In this document: in pieces, positions 39,845-49,237 of the stretch | How the letters are laid out: each line of letters begins with the position of its first letter | Numbering within the stretch: position 1 is the first letter of the stretch | Assembly (NCBI GenBank): GCA_963696525.1 | Contig: CAVOKO010000008.1 | Coordinates: forward strand, 496,001-560,000 | Length of the DNA stretch: 64,000 nucleotides | Origin: CAWBRT01 sp963696525 | GTDB lineage: Bacteria > Acidobacteriota > Terriglobia > Terriglobales > Acidobacteriaceae | Direction of reading: 5' to 3' | Made by a program: the position numbers and the translations under genes | Notes under the pieces: model-generated | What the model was told of the DNA's origin: nothing | What the model saw: only the letters and a program-made list of their open reading frames with translations | The model's database searches: none

Positions 39845-42800
39845 AAGCTAAACAGCATCTGCAGATCGAGGCGGCGATTGGCCGCCCCCGAAGAGAATGG
39901 CGCGTTCATCAGCGCATTCGACTGCCCGAATAACGGCGAGGTCACGACCCCGACCGGCGTAGCATAATTGACGTGGTTCAACACATTCCGCGCGGCAGCA
40001 CTGAAGGTAAGATTGTAACGGCGGGTGGCTGGAGTCGTGCCGAAAGGACCGCCTCTCGGACCACCACCACCGCTGAGTCCGCGAGGCCCCAATCCTCCAC
40101 CGCCTGCTCCGCCCCGCCCGCCTGAACCACCGGGTCCTCCTGGCCCGCCCGGACCGCCAGGGCCGCCTCCCGGTCCGCTGGGGATGCCTGCGGCTGAAGC
40201 GCGGTCGAGCTTTGGACCAAACCCAAAGCTCTTGCTGAGTCGCAAATTTAAGGTGAACGAGGCGGGGCCGGTGCAAGAGTTAATGGCAGCAATTGCGGCG
40301 TCAGAAGGCGGGACACCATTGTAAAAATTTCCACACGATATCGACTTGACTCCAGTGCCGGGGGCTGGCGCAAGCGCCGCCCGGGCGTTGAACAAGGAAT
40401 CGCCGTACAGATCTTGTCCCAGCGTGACGTCAAATGGCCGGCCGGAGGTCACCAACATAAAGGGATTGAGCCGGAAGCCGTAAGGCCCCGTAAGACTCCC
40501 GCCGAGCACGGCGCGGTGGCGCACCGCAAAAGCTGCTCGCCCATAGTCCGCCATGGGATCGTAGGAATCCGACAAATAGCCCGGAGAACTGAGCGCTCCG
40601 CCCGAGGTAAATCCCCCCCCGGAAGTGCTCGCCAGGGTAGGCGAATAGCTCGCGGACCCGAGATCGCTGTTGGCAAAATTCAGCGAATAGAAACCAAACA
40701 GCGAAACCCTGGAGCCGATGCTGACTCGCATGTTCGCAATCAACTGGTTCTGCCTAAAGATTCCGCTCGAATCGTACCTGAATACATTCGCGTTCCCGTA
40801 AGTGCCGGCGAGCGGCCGCACGCCTCCGTTTGCCGGGCTACACGCAGCGAGGGTTCCGTTCGCATTTGAGCAGGCGGGTGCGTTGATATCGCGGATAAAC
40901 AGTTGGTGCTCTCCGCGCGAGTTGAGATAAGTGAGCGAGACGGTGGTGCCCTTCGCCAGCTGGCGCTCCACGCTAAACCCGGTTTGCATGGTGTCAGGCG
41001 CTCGCAAATCGGGAGCAATCTGATAGATGGTTGAAGATGTCGAGCCCCCCGCAAGCTGGATCGGAGTCGGGGCACTCGGAAAGGAACCATTCGGCAAGAA
41101 GAAACTAGGCGAGCTGACGATCGTTTGTTGTTGCGTGATTCCGTTCAGCCGCTCTGTCTGGAGCGCGAGGTCGTAGGCAAAACGGTCGTAGAAGATTCCC
41201 CAACCTGCGCGTAGCACTGTCTTGGGTGGATTCTTGCCGCCTCCAAGTCCCCAGGAAAACGTCACCCTCGGCGCCAGGTCGGCGTGATCGCTGATGTGAT
41301 TTTGCGTCTCGAAACGAAGGCCATAACTGAGGCTCATATTGGGGCGAAGCCGCCACTCATCTTCCCCGTAAAGACCCGTGTCGATCAGTGCGATGCGGGC
41401 GACCGGCTGTCCGGTGGTAATGGAATATTGGCTGGGTGTGCCGCTCTGGTATGCGCTGAGCGATTGGAAGGTATAGGTTCCATTAAAATTACTGTTCGCG
41501 GAATTGGCATCCCTGGTGGCGCGCAGCCGCCCGCCGAATTTCATGAAGTGTTTGCCATGAACAAGCGAAGTGAAATTCTGCAGCTCGTAGTGGTCCGCGT
41601 TATCGGTAATGTTCCCCGATGAATTGCCGCCGTCCGTAAACGCGCCCAGCACCGATATGGTCGGAAGAATACTCTGCGCGGTCTGATTGTTGCGGTCGCG
41701 GATGTATTGAAAGCGCGTTTCATTCACGACGTTTGGACTCAGGACCTGGGTATCGCTGATCTGCAAGGTTTGCTCGGTATTGCCGACATTGAAGCCCTGC
41801 GAAGGCAGCGCAAATTGGCCGATTCCATTGTTGGTTTCGTTGTCCTGAGTGAACTGGTAGCGAATCATCAGCGTATTGTTTTGGCCGAGCTGCAAATCGA
41901 TCCGCGGGCTGATGTTGGTTCTGGTTTTCGGATTCGGAAACGCCTGCGAAAACGGATTGCCGTTATTGTCGGGGTCGTAAGGTACTTTCACAACCGAAGG
42001 GTCGTTGATGTTCCGCCGCTCGGCATTGAAGAAGAAGGACGCTGTCTTGCTCAAAGGACCGCTAAAGCTGCCGCTGTACAGTTCCGTCTGATAGGACGGC
42101 GTCTGGGTAATAAAAGGGTTCAGTGCGTTGAAGATTGAGTTGTTGTCGTTAAAGAGAAACTGGCCGTGGTACTGGTTCGTGCCCGGTTTGGTAAAGACCT
42201 CGATACGGCCATAGCCGAGTTTGTCGTATTGCGCCGAGAACGGATTCTGGTTGATGCGGATTTCGCGAATCGACGATTTCGGCGGAAGCTGCCCACCAGT
42301 AAAACCGTCGATATAAATCTGACCTCCATTCGGCCCCGCCGAGGGTCCTGCCAGCGCTTGAAGCTCCGCCAGCAGTTCATCCGGGTCGTCGGAAAGAGCC
42401 TCAAGGTCTTTACCTTTAATGATGATGGAGCTGGCATTGTTCTCCGGCGCTACCTGGACACTTGGCGCCTCGTCCTCCACCGTTACGTTTTCCTGCTGCA
42501 CTTCGATTTCGAGAGGAATGTCGAGCCTTTGCGCCTGCCCGGCAACAACCGTGACGGCTTCTCGCCCAAATACGGCGAAGCCTTTTGCCGTCGCGTTCAG
42601 GTTGTAGCTGCCGGGCGCAATTCCCTTCAACTCGTACAGACCCTCGCGGTTGCTCGTGGTGGTCGAGACCGATTGCCCCTGCGGCGTTGTAAGCGAAACC
42701 GTGGCCTGCGGTACGACCGCTCCCGAAGGGTCGCTGACCACACCGCGCAACGTGCCGGATGCGGTCTGCGCGCACAGGTGGACGGTAACCAGTGGCAGCG

Positions 42801-42852
42801 AAAACGCCAACCAAAGAAAAGTACAAATCCCAGATGGCCAAAGTTTCATCAT
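39841..42852 (-). CDS. Oar-like TonB-dependent receptor with carboxypeptidase-regulatory N-terminal domain
   Basis: 1003 residues from ATG 42852; GGGAGA precedes the ATGATG. A signal peptide is followed by a carboxypeptidase-regulatory-like beta sandwich (GTLRGVVSDPSGAVVPQATVSL), a plug (QIYIDGFTGGQLPPKSSIREIRI) and a large outer-membrane beta barrel ending in Phe. This architecture is greatly expanded in Acidobacteriota and is thought to import large glycan- or peptide-type ligands. A Gly/Pro-rich collagen-like tract lies about 130-185 residues before nothing else unusual at the C-terminus; it is encoded near 40030-40190. Copy A of a dispersed repeat supplies its stop codon and copy B lies just before its start. 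Confidence 0.9.
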   Translation of the reverse strand: MMKLWPSGICTFLWLAFSLPLVTVHLCAQTASGTLRGVVSDPSGAVVPQATVSLTTPQGQSVSTTTSNREGLYELKGIAPGSYNLNATAKGFAVFGREAVTVVAGQAQRLDIPLEIEVQQENVTVEDEAPSVQVAPENNASSIIIKGKDLEALSDDPDELLAELQALAGPSAGPNGGQIYIDGFTGGQLPPKSSIREIRINQNPFSAQYDKLGYGRIEVFTKPGTNQYHGQFLFNDNNSIFNALNPFITQTPSYQTELYSGSFSGPLSKTASFFFNAERRNINDPSVVKVPYDPDNNGNPFSQAFPNPKTRTNISPRIDLQLGQNNTLMIRYQFTQDNETNNGIGQFALPSQGFNVGNTEQTLQISDTQVLSPNVVNETRFQYIRDRNNQTAQSILPTISVLGAFTDGGNSSGNITDNADHYELQNFTSLVHGKHFMKFGGRLRATRDANSANSNFNGTYTFQSLSAYQSGTPSQYSITTGQPVARIALIDTGLYGEDEWRLRPNMSLSYGLRFETQNHISDHADLAPRVTFSWGLGGGKNPPKTVLRAGWGIFYDRFAYDLALQTERLNGITQQQTIVSSPSFFLPNGSFPSAPTPIQLAGGSTSSTIYQIAPDLRAPDTMQTGFSVERQLAKGTTVSLTYLNSRGEHQLFIRDINAPACSNANGTLAACSPANGGVRPLAGTYGNANVFRYDSSGIFRQNQLIANMRVSIGSRVSLFGFYSLNFANSDLGSASYSPTLASTSGGGFTSGGALSSPGYLSDSYDPMADYGRAAFAVRHRAVLGGSLTGPYGFRLNPFMLVTSGRPFDVTLGQDLYGDSLFNARAALAPAPGTGVKSISCGNFYNGVPPSDAAIAAINSCTGPASFTLNLRLSKSFGFGPKLDRASAAGIPSGPGGGPGGPGGPGGPGGSGGRGGAGGGGLGPRGLSGGGGPRGGPFGTTPATRRYNLTFSAAARNVLNHVNYATPVGVVTSPLFGQSNALMNAPFSSGAANRRLDLQMLFSF

Positions 42853-42868
42853 TCTCCCAAGAATCCAT

Positions 42869-42886
42869 GGCAGGCTGCTGAAAAAC
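42869..42886 (+). repeat. Dispersed 19-20 bp repeat, copy B
   Basis: GGCAGGCTGCTGAAAAAC, matching the shared form except at its first bases. It sits 17 bp before the Oar-like start codon and is inverted relative to copy A. Confidence 0.6.
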
Positions 42887-42914
42887 AACTTTTCGGCAGA
42901 AGAAGCCCACGATC

Positions 42915-42939
42915 ACTTGTAATCTCTTACTTGTAATCT
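42915..42939. promoter_or_regulatory. Two 11-bp direct repeats upstream of the Oar-like gene
   Basis: ACTTGTAATCT occurs at 42915-42925 and again at 42929-42939, 14 bp apart, about 63 bp before the Oar-like start. Direct repeats with this spacing can be regulator sites. No family can be named. Confidence 0.4.
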
Positions 42940-42987
42940 TCGGCGCGTTCTTCAGCACCTGCACGCCTTCGTAATCTCAGGTCGCAG

Positions 42988-44160
42988 CTATTGCGCCCCG
43001 GCTTCTCCACTCGCTCCAAGGTTCCATGGCGACAGCAGCGTGGAAGCCTGGCCCTCATTCGGAGAAGCTGAAAGTATTGGTTCAACCCCGCTCAACAAAC
43101 TGATTGCCGTAACTTGCCCCGGCTCTTTGCCCTCGGTAGCCACGATCATCACGGCATCGCCTTTCTGTAACTCCGTCAGAGCGGCGGGCGGGACACGTTG
43201 CAGCATCTGCTGCAAGTCAGGGGCTCCGCCGCCCCGCAAAGGCGCCGGCGCTCCGGATGACGTTTGTCCGCCGGCATTGGCGGAATCCTCTGGTGCCTTG
43301 AGCCTTTGCGCGATTCGCTGCGCAATCATTGGGGGCAGCTTCCGCAGTTGCGAGTCAGAGGTCATCTTGACGACAACCGGCTGCTTGGTGGCCAGGTCGG
43401 TCACTCTGATCGAGTTGTCGCCCGGGCTGACGGAAGAAATCGTTCCCGCGATATTCCGGAACGCTCCCGAAACGACTTCCTCCGCGCCAAGTTCTTCTCC
43501 ATTTACCGTCAAGGTTCCCCGCGCGCGAAGCTGGTCCCCTGGCCTTATCTCTTCAAGTTTCCCGGGTTTTGCATCGTCGAACTTCACTGAGTCCGGGGCA
43601 TAGCGTCGAACCATGGTGGCGCTGGAAATTCTGATCAAGACGGTTTTTTTCGCACCCGGAGTTCCCGTCGAAATCGTAACCGTTCCCGCGGCGGAATCAA
43701 CGGCCCTGACTAATCCGCCCACCCCGCGCTTCTGCCAATCCTCGCGCTCATGCTCCTGCTTGGCCGCAATATCGCCCTGTTTCATGAGAACGATGGACGT
43801 AGCCTGAACGACTCCCTCGGCGGAACCGTTACCGCGGACATAGATGCGATCGCCGGTATGCACATCCTGCAAGCTGATGGGCGCCGCGTCCTTCAGGTCT
43901 TTCTGCCCGGGGGCAACGCGAACAATGCGCGTGGAGTCCTGCACGAGCACATTGACCTCGGCTCCCGAATCGGCGCCGAGCGTGATCTTGTCGCCGGCGA
44001 CGGCTTTCACGGTTCCTACCGCCCGCGCCTGCGAACTCGCGGATGCCTGCGCCCCGTTTTCGGTTTGCAGGCAGCTCGCGCCGGCAAGCCCCACCAGGCT
44101 GAACCCGCTCATCCCCATGCAAACAACCAGCGCAAAAAATGAATTCCTTCTCGAGTGCAT
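42988..44160 (-). CDS. DUF5666 domain-containing exported protein
   Basis: 390 residues from ATG 44160. A signal peptide or lipobox-like segment ends near GLAGASC (Cys about residue 30). Several small beta-barrel repeats follow, each beginning with a glycine-valine start and a TI/TL strand: VGTVKAVAGDKITLG, VGGLVRAVDSAAGTVTI, IAGTISSVSPGDNSIRV, with GDRIYVRG and GDQLRARG, as in DUF5666. Function of the domain is unknown. Located directly upstream of the Oar-like gene in the same orientation (135-bp gap), so co-expression is possible. It may be envelope-located. Confidence 0.8.
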   Translation of the reverse strand: MHSRRNSFFALVVCMGMSGFSLVGLAGASCLQTENGAQASASSQARAVGTVKAVAGDKITLGADSGAEVNVLVQDSTRIVRVAPGQKDLKDAAPISLQDVHTGDRIYVRGNGSAEGVVQATSIVLMKQGDIAAKQEHEREDWQKRGVGGLVRAVDSAAGTVTISTGTPGAKKTVLIRISSATMVRRYAPDSVKFDDAKPGKLEEIRPGDQLRARGTLTVNGEELGAEEVVSGAFRNIAGTISSVSPGDNSIRVTDLATKQPVVVKMTSDSQLRKLPPMIAQRIAQRLKAPEDSANAGGQTSSGAPAPLRGGGAPDLQQMLQRVPPAALTELQKGDAVMIVATEGKEPGQVTAISLLSGVEPILSASPNEGQASTLLSPWNLGASGEAGAQ

Positions 44161-44250
44161 TCTCGGCCACTCCACATTTCTGTTCGGCCAGGATGGATTG
44201 CAGACCTCAATATATTCTTTCTGCCGCCTGAAGAAGCGCTCGCGCCGAGT

Positions 44251-44267
44251 AAAATGTTTCACATTTT
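44251..44267. promoter_or_regulatory. 17-bp perfect palindrome, candidate operator for the DUF5666 gene
   Basis: AAAATGT-TTC-ACATTTT, perfect arms with a 3-nt centre, 91 bp before the DUF5666 start. A second AAAATGTG half-site occurs about 110 bp further upstream. The binding protein is unknown. Confidence 0.45.
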
Positions 44268-44429
44268 GCCAGACAAGAACGGAAACGCTCTCGCGGTACC
44301 ACTTGCTTGAGTCTCCCCGGATTATCTGACTTTAGGCTACCGCTGGCTATGCTGCACCTGTAAAATGTGCGTAAATCCAGCTCGAGCATAGACCGCTAAG
44401 CCGCTAAACACTTCGTCCATTTGAAAGTT

Positions 44430-44449
44430 ATTTTTCAGCAGCTTGCTAG
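44430..44449 (-). repeat. Dispersed 19-20 bp repeat, copy C
   Basis: On the minus strand this reads CTAGCAAGCTGCTGAAAAAT, with two differences from the shared form TAGCAGGCTGCTGAAAAAC. It lies 76 bp past the DUF2252 gene stop and is inverted relative to copy D at 47717. Confidence 0.55.
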
Positions 44450-44525
44450 CTTCCAGTTTGCCCGGTTGCGCCGTCGCGCGGGATGACTTTCCGCAGGCTG
44501 CGGTGAAATTCCACAGCCAGTAATT

Positions 44526-45878
44526 TCAGAACGGATGGCGCGAGGCCTTGATGCGCCCGTTGCGTACGGCATCCCTGAACCTCTCATAATCCAGCGTCGT
44601 CTGATCCGCATAAGCGACGGCGAATTTTCCAATTGCCTTGTCGAGCTTCGCTCCTGACCCGATGTAGGCTGCCAGCACGCACGGGTCTCCGGAGCGCGCA
44701 TGGCCCTTCGCGAGAATCTCCCCGGAGGTGTGCGCATACAACAGTATCCCTTTGCCGTGGAGGTCCTCATTGTCAATCGATGCTTTGTGGTCGCTCAACT
44801 GCCTTACCAGATAGTCGCGTCCGCCAAATCGGGTCCAGCCCAGCAGTAAATCGGATTGCGTTTGCATGCGGCGCTGCCCCTCGACGACGCGCTGGCCCTG
44901 ATTGCCCACGGAATTGGCGTTGCGAAGATTGCGAAGATGAAGATAAGGCGCATAGGCGGAAGCAGGTTCTTCCTTGATCTGCAAGAAAAGCGGGTCCTGG
45001 GAGCCATTGCCGAAGTGCAATACGACATAATCGTGCGTCGCAACGCTGCCCGTGCCAACCACCTTGAATGCAATATCCACCGGTCGATAGAAGCTTAGAA
45101 CGTGCTGCCGCTCGGGCGCCAGCGTGTCGCGATAGCTTCCCAAGGCCCGTAGAATGGTTGCGCTCAGAGGATTCCCCACGCGCGTGAGAAACGGCTTGGC
45201 CTCTTTGAAAATCCGCGATCCGTCACGCCGCACGGTGGTCAGCTTTTCCAGATTTTGCAACGGCGTCGCTCGCGCTGCTTTGTGCAGTACCGAGCGGACT
45301 GGATCTTCCTCCAGCAACCGGTGTATACGGGTTCTAGCCAATTCCAGCCGCGGAATTTTCGCGAACCGGAGCATCGCTTCACGATAGGCACGCACCAGAA
45401 GCTGCACGGATTGCTGGCAGAGCCGATCGGAATTTCCCGCTTCCCTCCCTGCCAGGATCAAACTGGTCGCCAGCCGCTTTATGTCCCACTCCCACGGCCC
45501 CCAGACCGTCTCGTCGAAATCATTGATATCAAAGATCAGACGGCCATCGGGCGCGGCAAAACAGCCCATGTTCCTCACGTGGGCGTCGCCGCAGATTTGG
45601 ACTTCGATTTTGGTCACGGGGAGAGTAGCCAAGTCTGCGGCCATGAGCGGGACCGCGCCTCGAAAAAATCCAAACGGAGACGCCGCCATCCTTCCCATCT
45701 TGATGGGCAACAGCTCGGGAATTCGACGTTTGTTTGCCGCCATCAGAAGCTCGATCGGATCGTAGGAACGCCTGCCCGCATCCCACATAGACTGATCAGA
45801 TCGCTTCAACCGTCCGCGGTAGCTCAGCCCAACCTGCCGGCTTCCGTCCTGCCCACTCTTCAGCTTGCTGCTTTTCAT
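44526..45878 (-). CDS. DUF2252 domain-containing protein
   Basis: 450 residues, ATG 45878. DUF2252 is a large kinase-like (phosphotransferase-superfamily) family of unknown function. Seen here are the hallmark MAASPFGFFRGA, QICGDAHVRNMG, FDINDFDETVWGPWEWDIKRLATS and DYLVRQLSDHK. The DAH and DFDE motifs resemble catalytic motifs of aminoglycoside-phosphotransferase-like kinases. No clear operon partner; the CxxC protein lies upstream in the same direction after 267 bp that hold no recognised feature. Confidence 0.9.
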   Translation of the reverse strand: MKSSKLKSGQDGSRQVGLSYRGRLKRSDQSMWDAGRRSYDPIELLMAANKRRIPELLPIKMGRMAASPFGFFRGAVPLMAADLATLPVTKIEVQICGDAHVRNMGCFAAPDGRLIFDINDFDETVWGPWEWDIKRLATSLILAGREAGNSDRLCQQSVQLLVRAYREAMLRFAKIPRLELARTRIHRLLEEDPVRSVLHKAARATPLQNLEKLTTVRRDGSRIFKEAKPFLTRVGNPLSATILRALGSYRDTLAPERQHVLSFYRPVDIAFKVVGTGSVATHDYVVLHFGNGSQDPLFLQIKEEPASAYAPYLHLRNLRNANSVGNQGQRVVEGQRRMQTQSDLLLGWTRFGGRDYLVRQLSDHKASIDNEDLHGKGILLYAHTSGEILAKGHARSGDPCVLAAYIGSGAKLDKAIGKFAVAYADQTTLDYERFRDAVRNGRIKASRHPF

Positions 45879-46145
45879 GCTCTCGAACCCTTATCCGCCC
45901 CAACATGCTCAACTGCTGCACATGTTCAGGCCCCAGGCGACAAACCTTCAACCCAGAGTAGTTTAGAGCAGTTTAGCGAAAACCATCTCCCATGGGCAGG
46001 CAGACCTGCGTAGGCGTCCAGGCGAACGCCGTAGTTGAGCGTATTAGCGTATTGAGGTAGAACAAGCGGGCGCTATGCGAGGTGGACACCCAAAGGTTGT
46101 TGCGAATAAGCGGGTGGACCTACTTCACCTTAAAAACTTTGTTTG

Positions 46146-46532
46146 TTACGCGGCTTTTGCCCCGCTTTCCTGGCCGCTTTCTACGTAGGAATCCACGTTA
46201 ATGTGGAAAGACTCCAACAGGCAACCGCGGCCGGGCATGGTTAACCGATTGATCGAAGTGATGGCATCGTTCAGGTCTTTTGCCGTCATTTCTTTTACCG
46301 TGAGTGTGATCTCCAAGTCGTATTTCACGGCTTCGCCTCGCTCTTCCCTGAATTCTGTTTTTCGGTCGGACAGAGTTCCCCCCAGCATCCGGAAAAGACT
46401 GAACAGCGAGCGGCTGCTGCAAACTGGGCATTTGTCATTCGAGCTGGTACTGATCACCTCGCAGTCAATACACAACACGGCATTTTGCATGGATATTAAA
46501 TTCCGATCCGGATCAACTCCAGCATGCGTCAT
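46146..46532 (-). CDS. Small protein with two CxxC pairs (putative zinc-binding), unknown function
   Basis: 128 residues from ATG 46532; AAAGAGG lies before it. The frame extends upstream, but that part has no ribosome site. CIDC near residue 20 and CPVC near residue 33 form a compact zinc-ribbon-like motif, followed by a mixed alpha/beta part (YDLEITLTVKEMTAKDLNDAI). I do not recognise the family. A TATAAT at 46623-46628 (minus strand) with a weak TTCCGA at 17 bp is a plausible promoter. Confidence 0.65.
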   Translation of the reverse strand: MTHAGVDPDRNLISMQNAVLCIDCEVISTSSNDKCPVCSSRSLFSLFRMLGGTLSDRKTEFREERGEAVKYDLEITLTVKEMTAKDLNDAITSINRLTMPGRGCLLESFHINVDSYVESGQESGAKAA

Positions 46533-46701
46533 AGGACCTCTTTTTTTATCCTGGCTATTACAGAGGACCGAGCATGCCTCAGAGTTGCCTGCGGTTGGGC
46601 GGAGGAACTGTTCCAAAAAAAAATTATAAAATTCCGGGAAGGCTATCGGAACTAAGGTCCTGCTGAGACATTTCGAATGAATGTGTACTAACGTGTGTGT
46701 A

Positions 46702-47637
46702 CTAGGGTCGCGCCACACCGCCGCCAACTCGATTGCGACCGTAGCGCTTCGCTTCATACAGTGCAGAGTCAGCACGCTGCAAGAGACTTTCCAAGCTCTC
46801 CCCGAGATTCGGATCTAACGTCGCCACCCCGATCGACGCGGTCAGCGAGCAGGGGCGGCCATCAAACTCCAGTCGCAGGCTTGCCATGGACAAACGTACC
46901 ATCTCCGCGCGCAATGTCAGGGCCGAATAGCCGCAATTCGGCAGGACAACGAGAAACTCTTCTCCGCCAAATCGTCCAGCAACGTCATAAGAACGGACGT
47001 TGGACTGCAAGAGATCGCCGACTCGCTTTAATGCTTGATCGCCGGCTAAGTGTCCGAATGTGTCATTAACCCCTTTGAAATGGTCCAAGTCAAGGATCAT
47101 TACACCGACATTCGTCTGCAGCCTGCTGGCCCTCGCGATCTCCCTCCGCAAATAATCGAGAATAGCCCCCCGGTTGAGCAAGCCCGTGAGGCTGTCGTAC
47201 ATGGCAACCCGATGTAGCTCGTCGCGGGCGGTCACCAATTGCTCTTCCAGTTGCAAGATACGGCATCCGGTCGCCAGCCTTGCACCCAGCTCTGCCGGGT
47301 CGAACGGCTTGCGAACGAAGTCATCGGCGCCGGATTCCAACCCAGTGACAACGTGCGCCGCATCTGACTTGCTCGTCAGCATAAGAATGTAGGTGTATCG
47401 CTCCGCCTTGCTAGCGCGAATGCTCCGGCATACTTCTATCCCACTCATCCCCGGCAATCCCCAATCCAAAATCATCAACCGGGGAGCATCCGGGGTCTGA
47501 AGGATGGCCAAAGCCTCCTCGCCGTTTTCCACGGCTACAGGTTGAAAGCCATGCTCAATCAGACAGTTCTTGAGGATTAGACGCTGCACAGGCGAATCGT
47601 CGACAACCAGCACCGGCACTCGTGATCCGTCTGTCAT
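46702..47637 (-). CDS. REC-GGDEF response regulator, diguanylate cyclase (PleD-like)
   Basis: 311 residues from ATG 47637, preceded by GGAAGG. The receiver domain has VVDDSP and the phospho-Asp in MILDWGLPGMSG, then a GGDEF domain with FGGEEF (active) and SYDVAGRFGGEE. RSYD five residues before GGEEF is the RxxD inhibitory site, so product feedback is expected. It makes cyclic di-GMP from GTP. The neighbouring triple-PilZ gene is a possible effector. Confidence 0.93.
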   Translation of the reverse strand: MTDGSRVPVLVVDDSPVQRLILKNCLIEHGFQPVAVENGEEALAILQTPDAPRLMILDWGLPGMSGIEVCRSIRASKAERYTYILMLTSKSDAAHVVTGLESGADDFVRKPFDPAELGARLATGCRILQLEEQLVTARDELHRVAMYDSLTGLLNRGAILDYLRREIARASRLQTNVGVMILDLDHFKGVNDTFGHLAGDQALKRVGDLLQSNVRSYDVAGRFGGEEFLVVLPNCGYSALTLRAEMVRLSMASLRLEFDGRPCSLTASIGVATLDPNLGESLESLLQRADSALYEAKRYGRNRVGGGVARP

Positions 47638-47716
47638 CCGCACCTTCCAGATAGATCCTGCCCCGAGTTTCTTTGTTGCACTCGCATCATCTGCCGTTGG
47701 CACTGCGTTCGATGCT

Positions 47717-47736
47717 CTAGCAGGCTGCTGAAAGAC
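47717..47736 (+). repeat. Dispersed 19-20 bp repeat, copy D
   Basis: CTAGCAGGCTGCTGAAAGAC, one base different from the shared form TAGCAGGCTGCTGAAAAAC. It lies 80 bp upstream of the diguanylate cyclase start and is inverted relative to copy C. Confidence 0.6.
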
Positions 47737-47876
47737 AATTGCTCAACAGCTTGTGCATCACCAAAGAAAACTATTTCCATGAGAAAGGCTTGATTGCGGG
47801 TCGCGGGAGGAATGGAATGGTCCCCTTTGAGAGCTACTCCTGAAGAGCAACTCCGCGGGGCGAATCATGACTCTGC

Positions 47877-49124
47877 TTACGGGTTACTGCTATTCCCGTT
47901 CCGCCGTTTCTCGTGCCCGCGTTGAAGGATTTCTTTTTCCTCCAGAATTTCCCTGACTTCTTTTCTCGAATTTCCTTCTGCCCGAACGTCGATCGGACTA
48001 GCTCCGGAACGGCCAAGCCTGGAGATCAAGGCTCGCAAGCTAGCCTGGTCCGTTTCCGATAAATCCCTGAACTTCAACCCCATCCCCATCCCAGGATGAG
48101 AGGTCCGTACCTCCGCCGCCACGCGTACTTCTGTTTCGTTAACGTTGAGCATTAGAACTACTCTGTCGTAGACATTCAGCGGCGTCATCATCTCGACATA
48201 ACACCCGCTTAAACTGAGGTCAGACACAGTGCCGCGCACGAAATGTTTGGCCCCCGGCTGCCAAATAGAAGCCACGCCGCCACAAATGTAGCGCGGTGCG
48301 ACCCGACGCTCCACGGGCCCGCACTCGTCCCTTACCCCGGAAAAATCAACCGCCCAGAAACTCTGCGTCAAATCCAAGGAACGCAAGCCGATCTGGAATG
48401 TTGGTTGAGTGCCATGCGGTCTGCTCCAAATCACGCGAAAGCGGCCTTTGCGATCCTGATGCGACAACGTCAGAACTTCGTTTTTCCTGACATCACAGGT
48501 CAGCCCGGTCAGGCAGACACCATTCCGGCTGACGTTCTCCGTGATTGCGTTCGCGACAAAAGGGCGGCCGGCCTTGTTCATTCCAAACACGCGCACTGGA
48601 AGCGGTAGTCTGAGACGAGGCTCTCGGGGCATCCGATCCAGCAGGCCAGCTCTCGGCAGAAGACTGACAAATCGCGCCTGCCCTTGCTTTGCATCCTGCG
48701 GTGAGGCATCGGCCGCCCTTCCGGCGAGCAGGGCAGGCACGGAATCATCGGAAAACCAAGGCTTCGAGTCGAGGCTGGCCTCGGGTTCGTATGTGGAATT
48801 GGGAAATCCGTCGCCGGGTATGTGAGGGATTGCACGTCCCCAAAGATTATTCCAGCCGCCGCTTATCTGCAGACCGGCGTGGCCTTCTGATTCGCCCCCG
48901 GTCTTTCCGATCCACATGACCCGGGCCGGCGTACTCTTAGCGCCGTGACTTAGGCTGATCATGGCACCGCACCGAAGGGTCTGCGCGAGACCTTCAATAC
49001 GAATTCCATTCACAGTCAAATCGACTGTCGTACAGGTTTGTTCGAACCGCTCGCCGTTAGCGTTTTCACCGGATACGCGAACCGGAAGAGCGAGCCGTAG
49101 CCGCATCTCTTTCCGCATTCCCAT
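47877..49124 (-). CDS. Protein with three PilZ-type domains
   Basis: 415 residues from ATG 49124. Three similar segments: RKEMRLRLALPVRVSG with DLTVNGIRI; PREPRLRLPLPVRVFG with ENVSRNGVCL; and ERRVAPRYICGGVA with DLSLSGCYVEM. Only the third has the full RxxxR and D-x-S-x-x-G pattern for cyclic di-GMP binding; the first two are degenerate and may be structural. No membrane segment or output domain is seen. The diguanylate cyclase lies downstream on the same strand. A charged C-terminal tail ends the protein. Confidence 0.82.
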   Translation of the reverse strand: MGMRKEMRLRLALPVRVSGENANGERFEQTCTTVDLTVNGIRIEGLAQTLRCGAMISLSHGAKSTPARVMWIGKTGGESEGHAGLQISGGWNNLWGRAIPHIPGDGFPNSTYEPEASLDSKPWFSDDSVPALLAGRAADASPQDAKQGQARFVSLLPRAGLLDRMPREPRLRLPLPVRVFGMNKAGRPFVANAITENVSRNGVCLTGLTCDVRKNEVLTLSHQDRKGRFRVIWSRPHGTQPTFQIGLRSLDLTQSFWAVDFSGVRDECGPVERRVAPRYICGGVASIWQPGAKHFVRGTVSDLSLSGCYVEMMTPLNVYDRVVLMLNVNETEVRVAAEVRTSHPGMGMGLKFRDLSETDQASLRALISRLGRSGASPIDVRAEGNSRKEVREILEEKEILQRGHEKRRNGNSSNP

Positions 49125-49237
49125 GAGATAAAGACTGCGCCCATTACTCCACAGGGCGCAACTTACGGTGGTAATGATTACCCGGCATAGGCGTAATACA
49201 CGACAGTAACCGGAGCATCCTGCCCGCAATCAGCTAC

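Larger units (their letters stand above)
44161..44525. other. 365-bp intergenic gap upstream of the DUF5666 gene
   Basis: No gene is supported. It contains the AAAATGT palindrome (44251-44267), a matching half-site (AAAATGTG, about 44362-44369), and copy C of the dispersed repeat (44430-44449). Confidence 0.45.

Noticed and set aside
40025..40324. Proline-rich plus-strand frame
   Set aside because: It is the antisense of the Gly/Pro tract of the Oar-like gene; codon pattern explains the proline bias.
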